From: Hydrogenothermaceae bacterium
GTDB lineage: Bacteria > Aquificota > Aquificia > Aquificales > Hydrogenothermaceae
Length of the DNA: 64,000 nucleotides
Direction of reading: 5' to 3'
NCBI GenBank assembly: GCA_015519975.1
Contig: WIAL01000020.1
Coordinates: 28,798 to 92,797, forward strand
Below, piece by piece: positions 10,909-19,594 of the stretch. A model generated the notes under the pieces. The model was not told the origin of the DNA. It made no database searches and saw nothing but the letters and a program-made list of their open reading frames with translations. A program made the position numbers and the translations under genes. Numbering within the stretch: the stretch's first letter is position 1; the number at the start of each line of letters is the position of its first letter.

Positions 10909-11163
10909 ATGACACCAGAAGAAAAAAAACATTTAGAGGATTTTGTAGCAAGAGTATTTACATTTGCATTTGAACTTGGAACTCAATTAGATGAACTTCA
11001 TAAAGAACTTCGCCAAATGAGATTTGAAACTAAAGATAGAGATTTAGAAGCAGCTTTAATAAATTTAGAACATGCATTTTTCATGAACGCACAGGCAATA
11101 AATATATTAAAAGAGCAGGCAAGAAATGCAGTCATACCAACAAGAAAAGCACCAAGAAAATAA
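10909..11163 (+). CDS. Small helical protein of unknown function
   Basis: Unrecognised 84-residue, probably all-helical cytoplasmic protein rich in Glu, Leu and Ala, with a short basic tail (PTRKAPRK). An AGAGG site lies eight bases before the ATG, and a TATAAT hexamer at 10874-10879 may be its promoter -10. It overlaps the next gene by 38 bases, suggesting coupled expression. No signal peptide, membrane segment or catalytic motif is visible. Confidence 0.7.
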   Translation: MTPEEKKHLEDFVARVFTFAFELGTQLDELHKELRQMRFETKDRDLEAALINLEHAFFMNAQAINILKEQARNAVIPTRKAPRK

Positions 11164-11530
11164 AATTCCAACAGTTTTTTTAGAGGCTTTTGAGCTTGTA
11201 GAAGAACATAAGATTGAAAAAATAAAAGATGTAGAAACTCCATTGGTACTGGTAGAAAACATTGAAAATTTTAAAGAAAATACATTTTGGATGAAAATAA
11301 GGAATATATGGGTTCTTATCGGTAAAATACCTCCATTAAAGCCTGAAAAAGATGACATCGTTTTTTTTAAAGAAGAAGGAAAATGGGGACTTTTTAAATA
11401 TTTAGAAGAAAAAGATGAACTTGTATATTTAAGAGATGCCAAAGATGAAAGAACAACAAAAGTGCCAAAAGAGGTTTTAAATAATTTACAGCTTTTTGGA
11501 AAAGTTTTAAGGGTTCAGGAAAAAGTATGA
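11126..11530 (+). CDS. Hypothetical protein, beta-rich C-terminal half
   Basis: Unrecognised 134-residue protein. The segment from about residue 55 (FWMKIRNIWVLIGKIPPLKP, then DIVFFKEEGKWGLFKYL) is reminiscent of the fold used by S24/LexA-type peptidase domains, but no Ser/Lys catalytic pair can be assigned, so this is only a resemblance. The ATG at 11126 lies inside the preceding gene with AGGCAAG upstream, and the stop overlaps the next start by four bases, so it appears to belong to a three-gene unit with the thioredoxin-like lipoprotein. Confidence 0.65.
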   Translation: MQSYQQEKHQENKIPTVFLEAFELVEEHKIEKIKDVETPLVLVENIENFKENTFWMKIRNIWVLIGKIPPLKPEKDDIVFFKEEGKWGLFKYLEEKDELVYLRDAKDERTTKVPKEVLNNLQLFGKVLRVQEKV

Positions 11531-12018
11531 AAAAGTTAACTTTTATTTTACTGTTTATCACTATATTTTTTGCATGTAATAAAAAAGAAGAAAAAAAAGA
11601 AAATGTACAAATTCCAAAAGGTGCTATTTTAGTAGACAAAAATGGTAACCCAATACCTCTGCCAAAAGACAAACTAATAGTGGTTAATTTCATGGCTTAT
11701 AGCTGCAGTTCATGTATGAAAGAAATTCCTGTTTTAAAAAAAGTCTTAAAAGAGCCTGAGTTTAAAAATAAGTTTGTATTAATTGCTCTTGCAATTGACG
11801 CAGATAAAAATGATCTTTCTGATCCAGATTTTCCTATTTATGCAAACAATAATGTAAACCAAGTTAGATTTCCTGTCCCTGGCACCCCAACAACATATAT
11901 AATCACTCCAGAAGGGAAAAAATTAGTTTACATATTAGGTGCCGTTACAGAGGAAAATTTAAGGAATTTCTTAAGAGAAGCCTTGAAAAAATATAAAGGG
12001 GCAAAAGCCCCTACATAA
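11527..12018 (+). CDS. TlpA-like thioredoxin-fold lipoprotein
   Basis: Predicted periplasmic membrane-anchored thiol-disulfide oxidoreductase. The lipobox is IFFAC with lipid Cys17. A thioredoxin fold follows, with the active site CSSC (Cys60 and Cys63) after IVVNFMAYS and the cis-proline region VPGTPTTYIITPEGK. TlpA-like proteins reduce periplasmic partners such as apocytochromes; a link to the multiheme cytochrome in this window is only a guess. The last codons (encoding GAKAP) double as a terminator hairpin shared with the convergent gene at 12022. Confidence 0.85.
   Translation: MKKLTFILLFITIFFACNKKEEKKENVQIPKGAILVDKNGNPIPLPKDKLIVVNFMAYSCSSCMKEIPVLKKVLKEPEFKNKFVLIALAIDADKNDLSDPDFPIYANNNVNQVRFPVPGTPTTYIITPEGKKLVYILGAVTEENLRNFLREALKKYKGAKAPT
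11998..12011. terminator. Bidirectional terminator between convergent genes
   Basis: GGGGC (11998-12002), AAAA loop, GCCCC (12007-12011). On the minus strand the hairpin is followed by TTTATATTTTT, a good U-tract for the gene ending at 12022. It lies inside the coding end of the thioredoxin-like gene. Confidence 0.7.
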
Positions 12019-12021
12019 TTA

Positions 12022-12621
12022 TCACTGACCACCAAATTCTTTTTCTATCTCTTTATCTAACTCCTCATAAGCTTTTTTAGCCTGGAACTGCTGCCATAAA
12101 GCCCTTTCGTTTTTAAAACTTGATAACGTAGCCTGTTTAACAGCTTCTTTAACAGATGCAGGATCAAGTACGACTAGAACATAAAGCTCTCCACTTGGAG
12201 AAATCCACATATCTTTTTGTCTTGATCCCTGTAATACTGTAGATGTAACTTGCTTAGATACCTGAGCTGAAACTTTATCTACAGTTTGTTCATCTCCAAC
12301 ACCTATTTGTTGAGTAAAGTTTTTAACCATATTTTTAACTTTAACTGTTAATATTCTTGCAAGCTCATCTCTTGCATTAGCAAGTGCCTCAGTTCTTGCA
12401 AACTGTATTCCAGCTTTTCCTATTTTTGCAGAACCAACTGCTGCAAGTCCACCTTCCATTTCTGGACTTAAAACCCATTTGGGAGCATTTGCAAACTCAT
12501 TTGCCCACTGCTGGTTCTGAATTTTAGCAGGTTGCTGTTGAGGAGCAGGCTTTTTCTCTCCACAAGAAATAAAAGCAATACTAAAAGATACTGCAACTGC
12601 CGTAACCAAAATTTTTCTCAT
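12022..12621 (-). CDS. LPP20-family lipoprotein
   Basis: Exported lipoprotein of 199 residues. The leader ends in the lipobox AFISC with Cys20. A Pro/Gln-rich linker leads to an LPP20-type domain (about residues 45-155): the pattern PKWVLSPEMEGGLAAVGSA, then a helix with repeated Ala/Arg (ARTEALANARDELARIL), and the closing strand MWISPSGELYVLVVLD. LPP20/FlgP-like proteins are outer-membrane lipoproteins in Helicobacter and Vibrio. It is the last gene of the leftward run CsgG-like, FlgT-like, LPP20-like, and has a structural paralogue at 15896 on the other strand. Confidence 0.85.
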   Translation of the reverse strand: MRKILVTAVAVSFSIAFISCGEKKPAPQQQPAKIQNQQWANEFANAPKWVLSPEMEGGLAAVGSAKIGKAGIQFARTEALANARDELARILTVKVKNMVKNFTQQIGVGDEQTVDKVSAQVSKQVTSTVLQGSRQKDMWISPSGELYVLVVLDPASVKEAVKQATLSSFKNERALWQQFQAKKAYEELDKEIEKEFGGQ

Positions 12622-12640
12622 AGTTTTTCCTCCATAAAAA

Positions 12641-14545
12641 TTATTTTAAGCTAACCTTTATTTTCGTAGGTGTAAATTCTTCTACCTTATAACCTAAAAT
12701 ACTTTCAAGAGCATTCGCAAGATAAACAGGCTTCTCAAGATATTCTACTCTAAATTTACCTATACCTAAATCTTCAACAGATTTCACCCATGCAAGTTTT
12801 TGAAGTTGTTGTTTAAAATCAAAATTTTTAGACACAGAATCTATACCTTCTACTATCACTGTAACAACTTTTCTTTTAGCCTTTAAGTATCTATCTATCT
12901 TTTGGAGTATATCGTCTGCAAGTTTTGGAGCAAGTGCTTTCATCGCTTTATTTTTTGCAAATTCATCATTCATACCTGTTCCTTTCGCAGAAACTGATCC
13001 AGATGCAAGGATTCTGATTCTTCCTTTATCTCTTACAAGCAGATAATACTGAGCTTGTGCATTTACTACGTTAAATGGTGAAGATATTCCATATCCTATA
13101 TTTTGCCCAGCTTTAGATTGATATAAAAAAACTATTTTTCCGACAATAGTAGCTCCTGCTAAAGATTTAGAAAGTAAATGTCTTAGTGTGATAAATCTTT
13201 TAGAAGCTATAGCTCTTTCTATTTCATAAGGATCTATTCCTGGCTGTGAAGCAAAATCATAAACCTCAAAGCCCTGTTCGTTTAAAACATTAATTAAATC
13301 AGTTGTTACAGGATTCATTTCATCTAGAGTAATACGATTTCTATCCTGTGTGATAAGTAAAACATTAAAAGCTGTATTTTTTGAAATTAAACTTAGAGCT
13401 TTTTCTGCCTTTTCAGGATAAACACAGCCTTTTATAGTAACTGCTACAGAATCCCCATAATTTTTTTCATCAACAATTTTTACATTATCAATAAAACCTT
13501 TCACATCCTTAGTTATAACTTCATCAAGAAGTTTAAAATTTTCAACAACGCTTTTTACAGAAACCTGTGTACCTAAAGCTTTTTCAAGTGCATCCCATTT
13601 TGCACGGGCAAAGGCTTCCATTTTTGCAGAAGCATAGTCAGTTGTAACAGCAGCTTCACCTGTTCCAGTGGAAGGAATACATTTCACTTTATATATTTTT
13701 CTTGGCTCTTGTTCCTGTACAGCAGGAGAAGATGAAACATATGATGGAGATGGAATAGTTTTTTTAGGTGTTTTTTTAATGTGTGGAACATTTATACTTT
13801 TCTCTTTGTGTACCTTTAATGGAGGTCTTGCAGATTCTTTTCCTGTATATTCGCTGATTTTAATATCTGTAATTAATGCAGGACTTTCAGCTATAGATTT
13901 ATCAGTAACAAACATATGTTTAAAGAATAGTCCAAATCCTCCTATTTCTTTTTCAAATTTTACAGGTTTTAATATTTTTCTCTTACCATCTATATAAAAC
14001 TTAACTTTACCATTTTTATATGAAATTTGAACAGTATGAATTTGCCCTTTCTCAATATTTCTGCTAAAACCTCTTCCGAATAAATTTCCTGCATCTTTTG
14101 GTGTAGGAGACACTCCAAATTTTACTTTATCATAATGACCCTCAACAGCCAAAAGTAATCCTGCATCATAAATATAAAGGTTTCCTCTTAAAATTTCAGG
14201 TTCTTTATCTTTTGAATAAAGACCAAATCTAACAAAAGGACCTCCATCTTTAAATGCGATATAAGTAAATTCTATTGAAAAATTTTCAGGAAATTTTAAT
14301 GAACGATATAAAAAGGTTCCTTGTTCCAAAGGCCTGATCCATCTTTTACCTTCATATTCAACACAGTCATAGCTTTTGAAAATAATCTTAAAATCTGGAG
14401 ATACATCTCCTAAAGGACAGTTGGAACCATCAAAATAATATAAAACTTTATCCCCTGGTACAAAAGGAGGAGAGGACATAAAAGGAGACTGGGCTAAGGA
14501 TATATTAAAGATTAGCCCAATAAATAATAATAACACTTTTCTCAT
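12641..14545 (-). CDS. Exported protein with concanavalin-like N-terminus and FlgT-like domain
   Basis: Large periplasmic or outer-membrane-associated protein of 634 residues with a signal peptide (MRKVLLLFIGLIFNISLAQ). Residues about 30-235 look like a LamG/concanavalin-type beta sandwich (HTVQISYKNGKVKFYIDGK is the typical pair of strands). A Pro/Ser/Lys linker (240-285) leads to a domain (286-375) resembling the FlgT N-terminal domain: repeated Ala-rich helix SAKMEAFARAKWDALEKAL then a V-x-V strand. The rest (390-634) contains a CsgB/FlgT-middle-like region and a C-terminal small alpha/beta repeat. Assignments are from remembered patterns. It is sandwiched between the CsgG-like and LPP20-like genes, so the three probably act together on the cell surface. 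Confidence 0.7.
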   Translation of the reverse strand: MRKVLLLFIGLIFNISLAQSPFMSSPPFVPGDKVLYYFDGSNCPLGDVSPDFKIIFKSYDCVEYEGKRWIRPLEQGTFLYRSLKFPENFSIEFTYIAFKDGGPFVRFGLYSKDKEPEILRGNLYIYDAGLLLAVEGHYDKVKFGVSPTPKDAGNLFGRGFSRNIEKGQIHTVQISYKNGKVKFYIDGKRKILKPVKFEKEIGGFGLFFKHMFVTDKSIAESPALITDIKISEYTGKESARPPLKVHKEKSINVPHIKKTPKKTIPSPSYVSSSPAVQEQEPRKIYKVKCIPSTGTGEAAVTTDYASAKMEAFARAKWDALEKALGTQVSVKSVVENFKLLDEVITKDVKGFIDNVKIVDEKNYGDSVAVTIKGCVYPEKAEKALSLISKNTAFNVLLITQDRNRITLDEMNPVTTDLINVLNEQGFEVYDFASQPGIDPYEIERAIASKRFITLRHLLSKSLAGATIVGKIVFLYQSKAGQNIGYGISSPFNVVNAQAQYYLLVRDKGRIRILASGSVSAKGTGMNDEFAKNKAMKALAPKLADDILQKIDRYLKAKRKVVTVIVEGIDSVSKNFDFKQQLQKLAWVKSVEDLGIGKFRVEYLEKPVYLANALESILGYKVEEFTPTKIKVSLK

Positions 14546-14555
14546 TTCTATCCTC

Positions 14556-15740
14556 TTAATATAAAGGCTTTCTTTCTACAAGCTGTCCAAGTTTTACTCT
14601 CATTATTTGATCTTTTTCTCCTTCTACTATCGTCCAAGATTTATCTGCCTGTACTTGATTAGATACTTCTAAAGTAACTGGAAGTTTAAACATGTCACAG
14701 CTTTCTTTTCCTGATAATGGATCAGTAACTGATTGGAATGAATATACATAAAACTCCTGTCCTGGCTGAACTCCCATTTTTGATCCAACATTTATAAGAG
14801 CATATCTTTTTTCTTTATCTGGAGATGTTCTAAGCTGAATTATATATCCTCTAACTTTGAAATATTTTGAAAGCTCTGGTCTTATACTCTCTACAGCATC
14901 CATTGCTGCCTTTTTTACTCCACCAATCAATGTGTCATAATTAAATGTTGGTGTTTTTCCTAAAATTTCTTTTCCTGAAACATTTTTTGCAAAAACAACT
15001 TCTCCTGTTTGAACATCAAGTATTTTTATAGTCAGATCAGTTATGATATTCCATCCTTCTTGAGTTTCTGCCCCTGCTGCAAGCAACGCTCCTGCTAAAC
15101 CTAAATATTTTTCAGCAGCTTTTTTTGCTGAAGATAAATCAACCCATTTAATAGTAACGTTATTTACAGATCCTGTAACTATATATCTAACTCCAGCAAG
15201 CTTTCCAAGTTGAATCAATGTTTTTTCGTCAGTTAATCCTGACTGCTGGAACTGCTGTTCTTGTAGAATTTTTTTCAAGTCTCTTCTTGTATAAACTTTA
15301 GCTCCTCCCATATTAACGAGCTGACCAGCAACACCTTCAGCTATACTCTCACCAAGCTTTGCATTTACTTCTCGTGATACAGCTTCCATTTGTTCTTTTC
15401 CTTTTCCTGCCTCAACCTCTGCATATCCAACCCCAACAGCCCCTGGTGCTACAACTAAACCTGCTGCACCTGCTCTTCCAGTCTTATATTTATAGTTTCT
15501 CTGTGCTTGAAATACTTTAGCTACATCAAATGTTGTGTTATTTGTAAAATCCAAGACAGCAACGCGAGGTATAGCTTGCTTATAAGCTGTTTTACATACA
15601 TCAGGAATTTGTTCTACCTGTCTGTCTTCAGGTGTAATTGGTAAAGCAGAAGGGTCAATTTTCTTTGGTCCACATGAATTAATTGTAAAAACTAATGCGG
15701 TAGTTAAAAATGCTGAAGATAAAAAAGCGGTTTTTTTCAC
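14556..15740 (-). CDS. CsgG-family outer-membrane lipoprotein
   Basis: The start is taken as GTG at 15740, because GGGAGGAAG lies just upstream and it yields a proper lipoprotein leader with lipid Cys23 in INSCGPKK; the open frame extends 32 codons further upstream but without a leader. The 394-residue product matches the CsgG/HfaB family: RVAVLDFTNNTTFDVA opens the domain, ADLKK-like segment GAKVYTRRDLKKILQEQQ follows, then GVRYIVTGSVNNV and ILDVQTGEVVFAKNVSG. CsgG forms a nonameric secretion pore for curli; in other bacteria family members such as FlgO-related proteins support flagella. No curli subunit gene is adjacent, so the substrate is unknown. Confidence 0.85.
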   Translation of the reverse strand: MKKTAFLSSAFLTTALVFTINSCGPKKIDPSALPITPEDRQVEQIPDVCKTAYKQAIPRVAVLDFTNNTTFDVAKVFQAQRNYKYKTGRAGAAGLVVAPGAVGVGYAEVEAGKGKEQMEAVSREVNAKLGESIAEGVAGQLVNMGGAKVYTRRDLKKILQEQQFQQSGLTDEKTLIQLGKLAGVRYIVTGSVNNVTIKWVDLSSAKKAAEKYLGLAGALLAAGAETQEGWNIITDLTIKILDVQTGEVVFAKNVSGKEILGKTPTFNYDTLIGGVKKAAMDAVESIRPELSKYFKVRGYIIQLRTSPDKEKRYALINVGSKMGVQPGQEFYVYSFQSVTDPLSGKESCDMFKLPVTLEVSNQVQADKSWTIVEGEKDQIMRVKLGQLVERKPLY

Positions 15741-15784
15741 GATACTTCCTCCCTTTGATTTCTTATGCACATATTTTAATTTTA

Positions 15785-15813
15785 ATATTAGTACAGTATA
15801 TACATTTTGACAA
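15785..15813 (-). promoter_or_regulatory. Sigma-70-type promoter for the CsgG-like operon
   Basis: Read on the minus strand: TTGTCA (15813-15808), 17-base spacer, TAATAT (15790-15785). This is a close match to consensus with optimal spacing, and lies about 45 bases upstream of the GTG start at 15740. Confidence 0.6.
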
Positions 15814-15895
15814 GTGAATTTTACCTGAATTTGCAAAATGTTTCATTTTATATTAAGAATTAAAAGGGTAACTAAATGTTTCAAGGGGGTCTATT

Positions 15896-16552
15896 ATGAA
15901 AAAATTCACTGCATTGATACTTATTTCAGCTGTTTTAGTTTCCTGTGCAGGAAAAAAAGTGGAAAGTCGCAAAAAAACCTTGTCTTCCGAAAGAAAAGCT
16001 CAAATTTTAGAAAAATCAAGAGCAAATTTTGAGGAACTTGAAAGAGAAGCAGAAAAGAAACCTGAAGAGCTAACTTTGCCAGAAACAAAAGAAGAAGCAG
16101 TAATGCCTACAGTAAAGAAAAAACCAACAGTTAAAAAACAACCCAAAATCGTGAAAAGGGAAAAACCTAAAAAAGTTGAAAGACAAATAAAAACTAAGTA
16201 TCCAATGAAAAATGGACTTCCTATATGGGTTTATAATCCAAATTATGGAGGGTACTTAGGAGCTGTAGGTATTGCAAAAAAAACTGCAAAAGGTGGTTAT
16301 CCACAGCAGAAAAGAATAGCTATAATGATTGCACAAGCAAACCTAGCAAAACAAATAAGACTTTTAGTAAATGCTGAAATTTATACAGAAAAACTAAGAA
16401 TAAGTAAAAAAGATTATGAAATTTACAAATCTAAACTTAGATCTTTGTCAAAACAGGAAGCATCAGCTTATTTAAGAAATACTGTTGTAAAAGATGAATG
16501 GATCGATCCTAAAACAGGAGACCTGTATGTCTGGGTTGTACTTGAAAAATAA
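15896..16552 (+). CDS. LPP20-like lipoprotein, divergent paralogue
   Basis: Lipoprotein of 218 residues with lipobox LVSC (Cys17). A long Lys/Glu/Pro-rich linker (about 20-100) may span the periplasm or peptidoglycan. The C-terminal domain (about 105-218) repeats the LPP20 layout of the gene at 12022: LPIWVYNPNYGGYLGAVGIA, an Ala/Arg/Gln helix, and the closing IDPKTGDLYVWVVL. It is transcribed divergently from the CsgG-like operon across a 155-base gap. The ribosome-binding site is AAGGGGGT. Function is inferred only from its neighbours. Confidence 0.8.
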   Translation: MKKFTALILISAVLVSCAGKKVESRKKTLSSERKAQILEKSRANFEELEREAEKKPEELTLPETKEEAVMPTVKKKPTVKKQPKIVKREKPKKVERQIKTKYPMKNGLPIWVYNPNYGGYLGAVGIAKKTAKGGYPQQKRIAIMIAQANLAKQIRLLVNAEIYTEKLRISKKDYEIYKSKLRSLSKQEASAYLRNTVVKDEWIDPKTGDLYVWVVLEK

Positions 16553-16595
16553 GATAAAATAATATACTTACTTTGTTAAAAAATCGGAGGACTTA

Positions 16596-18398
16596 ATGTC
16601 TGACAGACTTAAATATATAAGAAACTTTTCAATAATAGCACATGTAGACCACGGCAAATCTACACTTGCAGATAGATTAATGGAGTTTTGCGGGGCTGTT
16701 GAAGAAAGGGAAAAGAAAGACCAGCTTCTTGACAGCCTTGACATTGAAAGGGAAAGAGGTATTACTATAAAACTTCAGGCAGTAAGGCTCAAATATAAAG
16801 CAAAAGATCAAAATGAATACACGCTTCACCTTATAGACACGCCGGGGCACGTTGATTTTGGATACGAGGTTTCCCGTTCACTCGCTGCCTGTGAAGGGGC
16901 TCTTCTTTTAATAGATGCTACTCAAGGTATAGAAGCCCAGACCCTTGCTACTTTCTGGCAGGCTTTAAATTTAGATTTAGAGATAATTCCTGTAATAAAC
17001 AAAATAGACCTTCCGTCAGCTGATGTTGATAGGATAAAACAGCAAATAGAAGAAGTCTTAGGACTAGACTCTGAAGAAGCAATACTTGCATCTGGAAAAG
17101 CTGGAATAGGTATAGAAGAAATACTTGAAGCTATTGTAAATAAAATACCCCCTCCAAAAGGAAACGAAAACGAGCCATTAAAAGCGTTGATTTTTGACTC
17201 TTATTATGACCCTTATAGAGGAGCAGTTGCATTTGTAAGAATTATGGATGGACAGGTAAAAAAGGGAACAAGAATAAGACTTATGTCTACAGGTAAGGAA
17301 TTTGATGTTACAGAAGTTGGGGCACAAATGCCAAAGATGACAGCCTTAGACGAAATGAAAGCTGGAGATGTTGGGTACATAGCTGCTTCTATTAAAGATG
17401 TTAAAGATATTAGAGTTGGTGATACTATAACAGATGCAAGAAATCCTGCTCCTCAGCCAATACCCGGTTTTAGACCGGCAAAACCTATGGTCTACGCTGG
17501 GCTTTATCCCACAGGGTCTACAACATTTGAAGACATGAGAGATGCCCTTGAGAAATATTCTATAAATGACTCTGCATTAACCTATGAAATAGAAAGCTCC
17601 CCTGCGCTTGGACTTGGATTTAGGTGCGGATTTTTAGGACTTCTTCATATGGAAATAGTGCAGGAAAGACTTGAAAGGGAATACGGAATAGAGCTTATAA
17701 CAACAGCACCAAATGTTATTTATAAGGTTAGATTAAAAACAGGAGAAGAGATAGAAATAAGAAATCCTTCTCAGCTTCCAGAACCTACTAAAATAGATGC
17801 CATACTTGAGCCATATATTGAAGCGAGTATAATTACTCCTTCAGAGTATATTGGAGCAATAATGCAGCTGGTACAGGAAAAAAGAGGTGTTCAAAAAGGA
17901 TTTGAATATATTGACCAGAATACTGCTCTTCTTAGGTATGAAATACCAATGGCTGAGGTCTTATTTGACTTTCATGATAAGTTAAAAACAGCTACAAGAG
18001 GATACGCTTCCTTTGATTATGAATTACTGGATTACAAAGAAGGCGATCTTGTAAAAATGGATATTTTAATAAACGGAGAAACTGTTGATGCACTTTCTTT
18101 TATTGTCCACAGAGACAAGGCGTACAGAATAGGTAGAAACATTGTAGATAAAATGAGAGAAGTTATACCCCGTCAGCTTTTTGAAGTTAGAATACAGGCT
18201 GTAATAGGCTCAAAAGTAATTGCTTCAGCAAAAGTTGCTCCCCTTAGAAGAGACGTTCTTGCAAAATGCTACGGTGGTGATGTAACAAGAAAGAAAAAGC
18301 TTCTTGAGAAACAAAAAGAAGGTAAGAAAAGAATGAAGCAATTTGGTAAGGTTGAACTTCCTCAGGAAGCATTTTTAAGTATATTAAAAGCAGAATGA
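16596..18398 (+). CDS. lepA: Elongation factor 4 (LepA)
   Basis: Ribosome-associated translational GTPase that promotes back-translocation or late initiation steps. GTPase motifs: AHVDHGKST (residues 15-23), DTPGHVDF near 80 and NKIDLP near 134. The C-terminal LepA-specific domain is complete, including the conserved [18 protein letters not shown]. The length of 600 residues is standard. CGGAGG lies upstream of the ATG. The stop overlaps the birA start by four bases. Confidence 0.98.
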   Translation: MSDRLKYIRNFSIIAHVDHGKSTLADRLMEFCGAVEEREKKDQLLDSLDIERERGITIKLQAVRLKYKAKDQNEYTLHLIDTPGHVDFGYEVSRSLAACEGALLLIDATQGIEAQTLATFWQALNLDLEIIPVINKIDLPSADVDRIKQQIEEVLGLDSEEAILASGKAGIGIEEILEAIVNKIPPPKGNENEPLKALIFDSYYDPYRGAVAFVRIMDGQVKKGTRIRLMSTGKEFDVTEVGAQMPKMTALDEMKAGDVGYIAASIKDVKDIRVGDTITDARNPAPQPIPGFRPAKPMVYAGLYPTGSTTFEDMRDALEKYSINDSALTYEIESSPALGLGFRCGFLGLLHMEIVQERLEREYGIELITTAPNVIYKVRLKTGEEIEIRNPSQLPEPTKIDAILEPYIEASIITPSEYIGAIMQLVQEKRGVQKGFEYIDQNTALLRYEIPMAEVLFDFHDKLKTATRGYASFDYELLDYKEGDLVKMDILINGETVDALSFIVHRDKAYRIGRNIVDKMREVIPRQLFEVRIQAVIGSKVIASAKVAPLRRDVLAKCYGGDVTRKKKLLEKQKEGKKRMKQFGKVELPQEAFLSILKAE

Positions 18399-19354
18399 TA
18401 AAGTTAGACAATATTGATTTAAAAATCCTAGAGCTAACAGAAAAAGAAACTATATCTGGAGAAAAACTTTCCTCAATATTTAATATTTCACGGACTGCTG
18501 TATGGAAAAGAATAAAAAAACTTGAAAAGCTTGGATATGAATTTTTACACACCTCAGAAGGTTATAAACTAAAAAAGAAAACCCCTTATTTACTTGAAAA
18601 TGAGATAAAACCATTTTTAGAAACAAAATTTATAGGTAAAAACTATATATTCTTTGAGGAAATAGACTCTACCAATAACTATCTAAAAAATAATGAATTT
18701 GAAGAAGGAACGGTTGTTATAGCAGAAGCTCAAACAGCAGGGAAAGGAAGAAAAGGAAGAAAATGGATATCAATAAAAGAGAAAGGCCTATATTTTTCAA
18801 TTTTATTAAAACCTAAAATACCTGTAAGTGATATATTAAAATTTTCATTAATATTTCCATTAGCACTTCATAAAACAATATTAGATTTTGGAATTCAAGC
18901 TAAAATAAAGTGGCCGAATGATATTTATATAAATGGTAAAAAAACCGCCGGAATTTTAACAGAAACTGATATTGAAGGGAATGAAATAAGCAAAGCAGTT
19001 ATAGGTATTGGGATAAACATTAGCCATACACAAAAAGATTTACACGAAATAAAGGACATAGCAACATCTTTACTGATCGAAAAAAAAGAAAAAATAGATA
19101 GAAAAGATTTTTTTGCTGAACTTTTGAAAAATATAGAAAAAAATTATTTTAGTTATATTGAAGGGAAATTAAATACAATAAAAGAAATTGAGAAAAATAT
19201 GCTCTGGATTAATGAAAAGGTTTCTTTAATAGACGATCAAAACAAAATAGAAGGAACTTTACTGGGATTAAACGAATTTGGCGGTCTTAAAATAAAAACA
19301 AAAAATAAAACAATTGATTTTTATACCGGAGATTTAACAATTAGGCGTATTTAG
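18395..19354 (+). CDS. birA: Bifunctional biotin-protein ligase / biotin repressor
   Basis: Attaches biotin to carboxylase carrier proteins. Residues about 10-65 form a winged helix ([18 protein letters not shown]), so this is the repressor-type BirA. The catalytic domain follows with STNNYLK, the biotin-AMP loop [10 protein letters not shown], and [17 protein letters not shown]. The C-terminal SH3-like domain is present ([16 protein letters not shown]). The length of 319 residues is normal. bioF lies nearby on the other strand, but no BirA-type operator could be recognised. Its last 14 bases overlap the convergent small gene at 19341. Confidence 0.96.
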   Translation: MIKLDNIDLKILELTEKETISGEKLSSIFNISRTAVWKRIKKLEKLGYEFLHTSEGYKLKKKTPYLLENEIKPFLETKFIGKNYIFFEEIDSTNNYLKNNEFEEGTVVIAEAQTAGKGRKGRKWISIKEKGLYFSILLKPKIPVSDILKFSLIFPLALHKTILDFGIQAKIKWPNDIYINGKKTAGILTETDIEGNEISKAVIGIGINISHTQKDLHEIKDIATSLLIEKKEKIDRKDFFAELLKNIEKNYFSYIEGKLNTIKEIEKNMLWINEKVSLIDDQNKIEGTLLGLNEFGGLKIKTKNKTIDFYTGDLTIRRI

Positions 19355-19529
19355 AAATTGTACCTTCTGGATTTGGTGGGGGTATTTGCTGAGTTTCCTG
19401 TACTTTATTAGAGCTGTCTGTCTGTACATTTTGATTAGGAAGCATCTGTAAAATATCATTCATCAACTGTTTTTGAAGTTCCATCATATCTTTATATATT
19501 GAAACTTGTACTTGCCCTTTAACTTCCAT
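19341..19529 (-). CDS. Small protein resembling YjfB-type motility proteins
   Basis: The 62-residue product has a helical N-terminal half (VQVSIYKDMMELQKQLMNDILQMLP) and a Gln/Pro/Asn-rich tail. The spacing of Val/Ile and Leu and the closing LQMLP resemble the small putative motility protein family (YjfB-like), a remembered similarity only. It is a single-gene unit with its own promoter-like sequence and a 14-base palindrome upstream. It overlaps birA tail-to-tail. Confidence 0.6.
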   Translation of the reverse strand: MEVKGQVQVSIYKDMMELQKQLMNDILQMLPNQNVQTDSSNKVQETQQIPPPNPEGTISKYA

Positions 19530-19561
19530 AGTATTTCACCTTACTTTATGGTTTTAATTTA

Positions 19562-19589
19562 AATATATACATATGTATACTAAAGTCAA
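19562..19589 (-). promoter_or_regulatory. Promoter with a palindrome in its spacer
   Basis: On the minus strand TTGACT (19589-19584), 16-base spacer, TATATT (19567-19562), just upstream of the small gene starting at 19529. The perfect 14-base palindrome TATACATATGTATA (19566-19579) fills most of the spacer, a classic place for a repressor or a spacer-distorting activator. Confidence 0.5.
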
Positions 19590-19594
19590 TAAGA

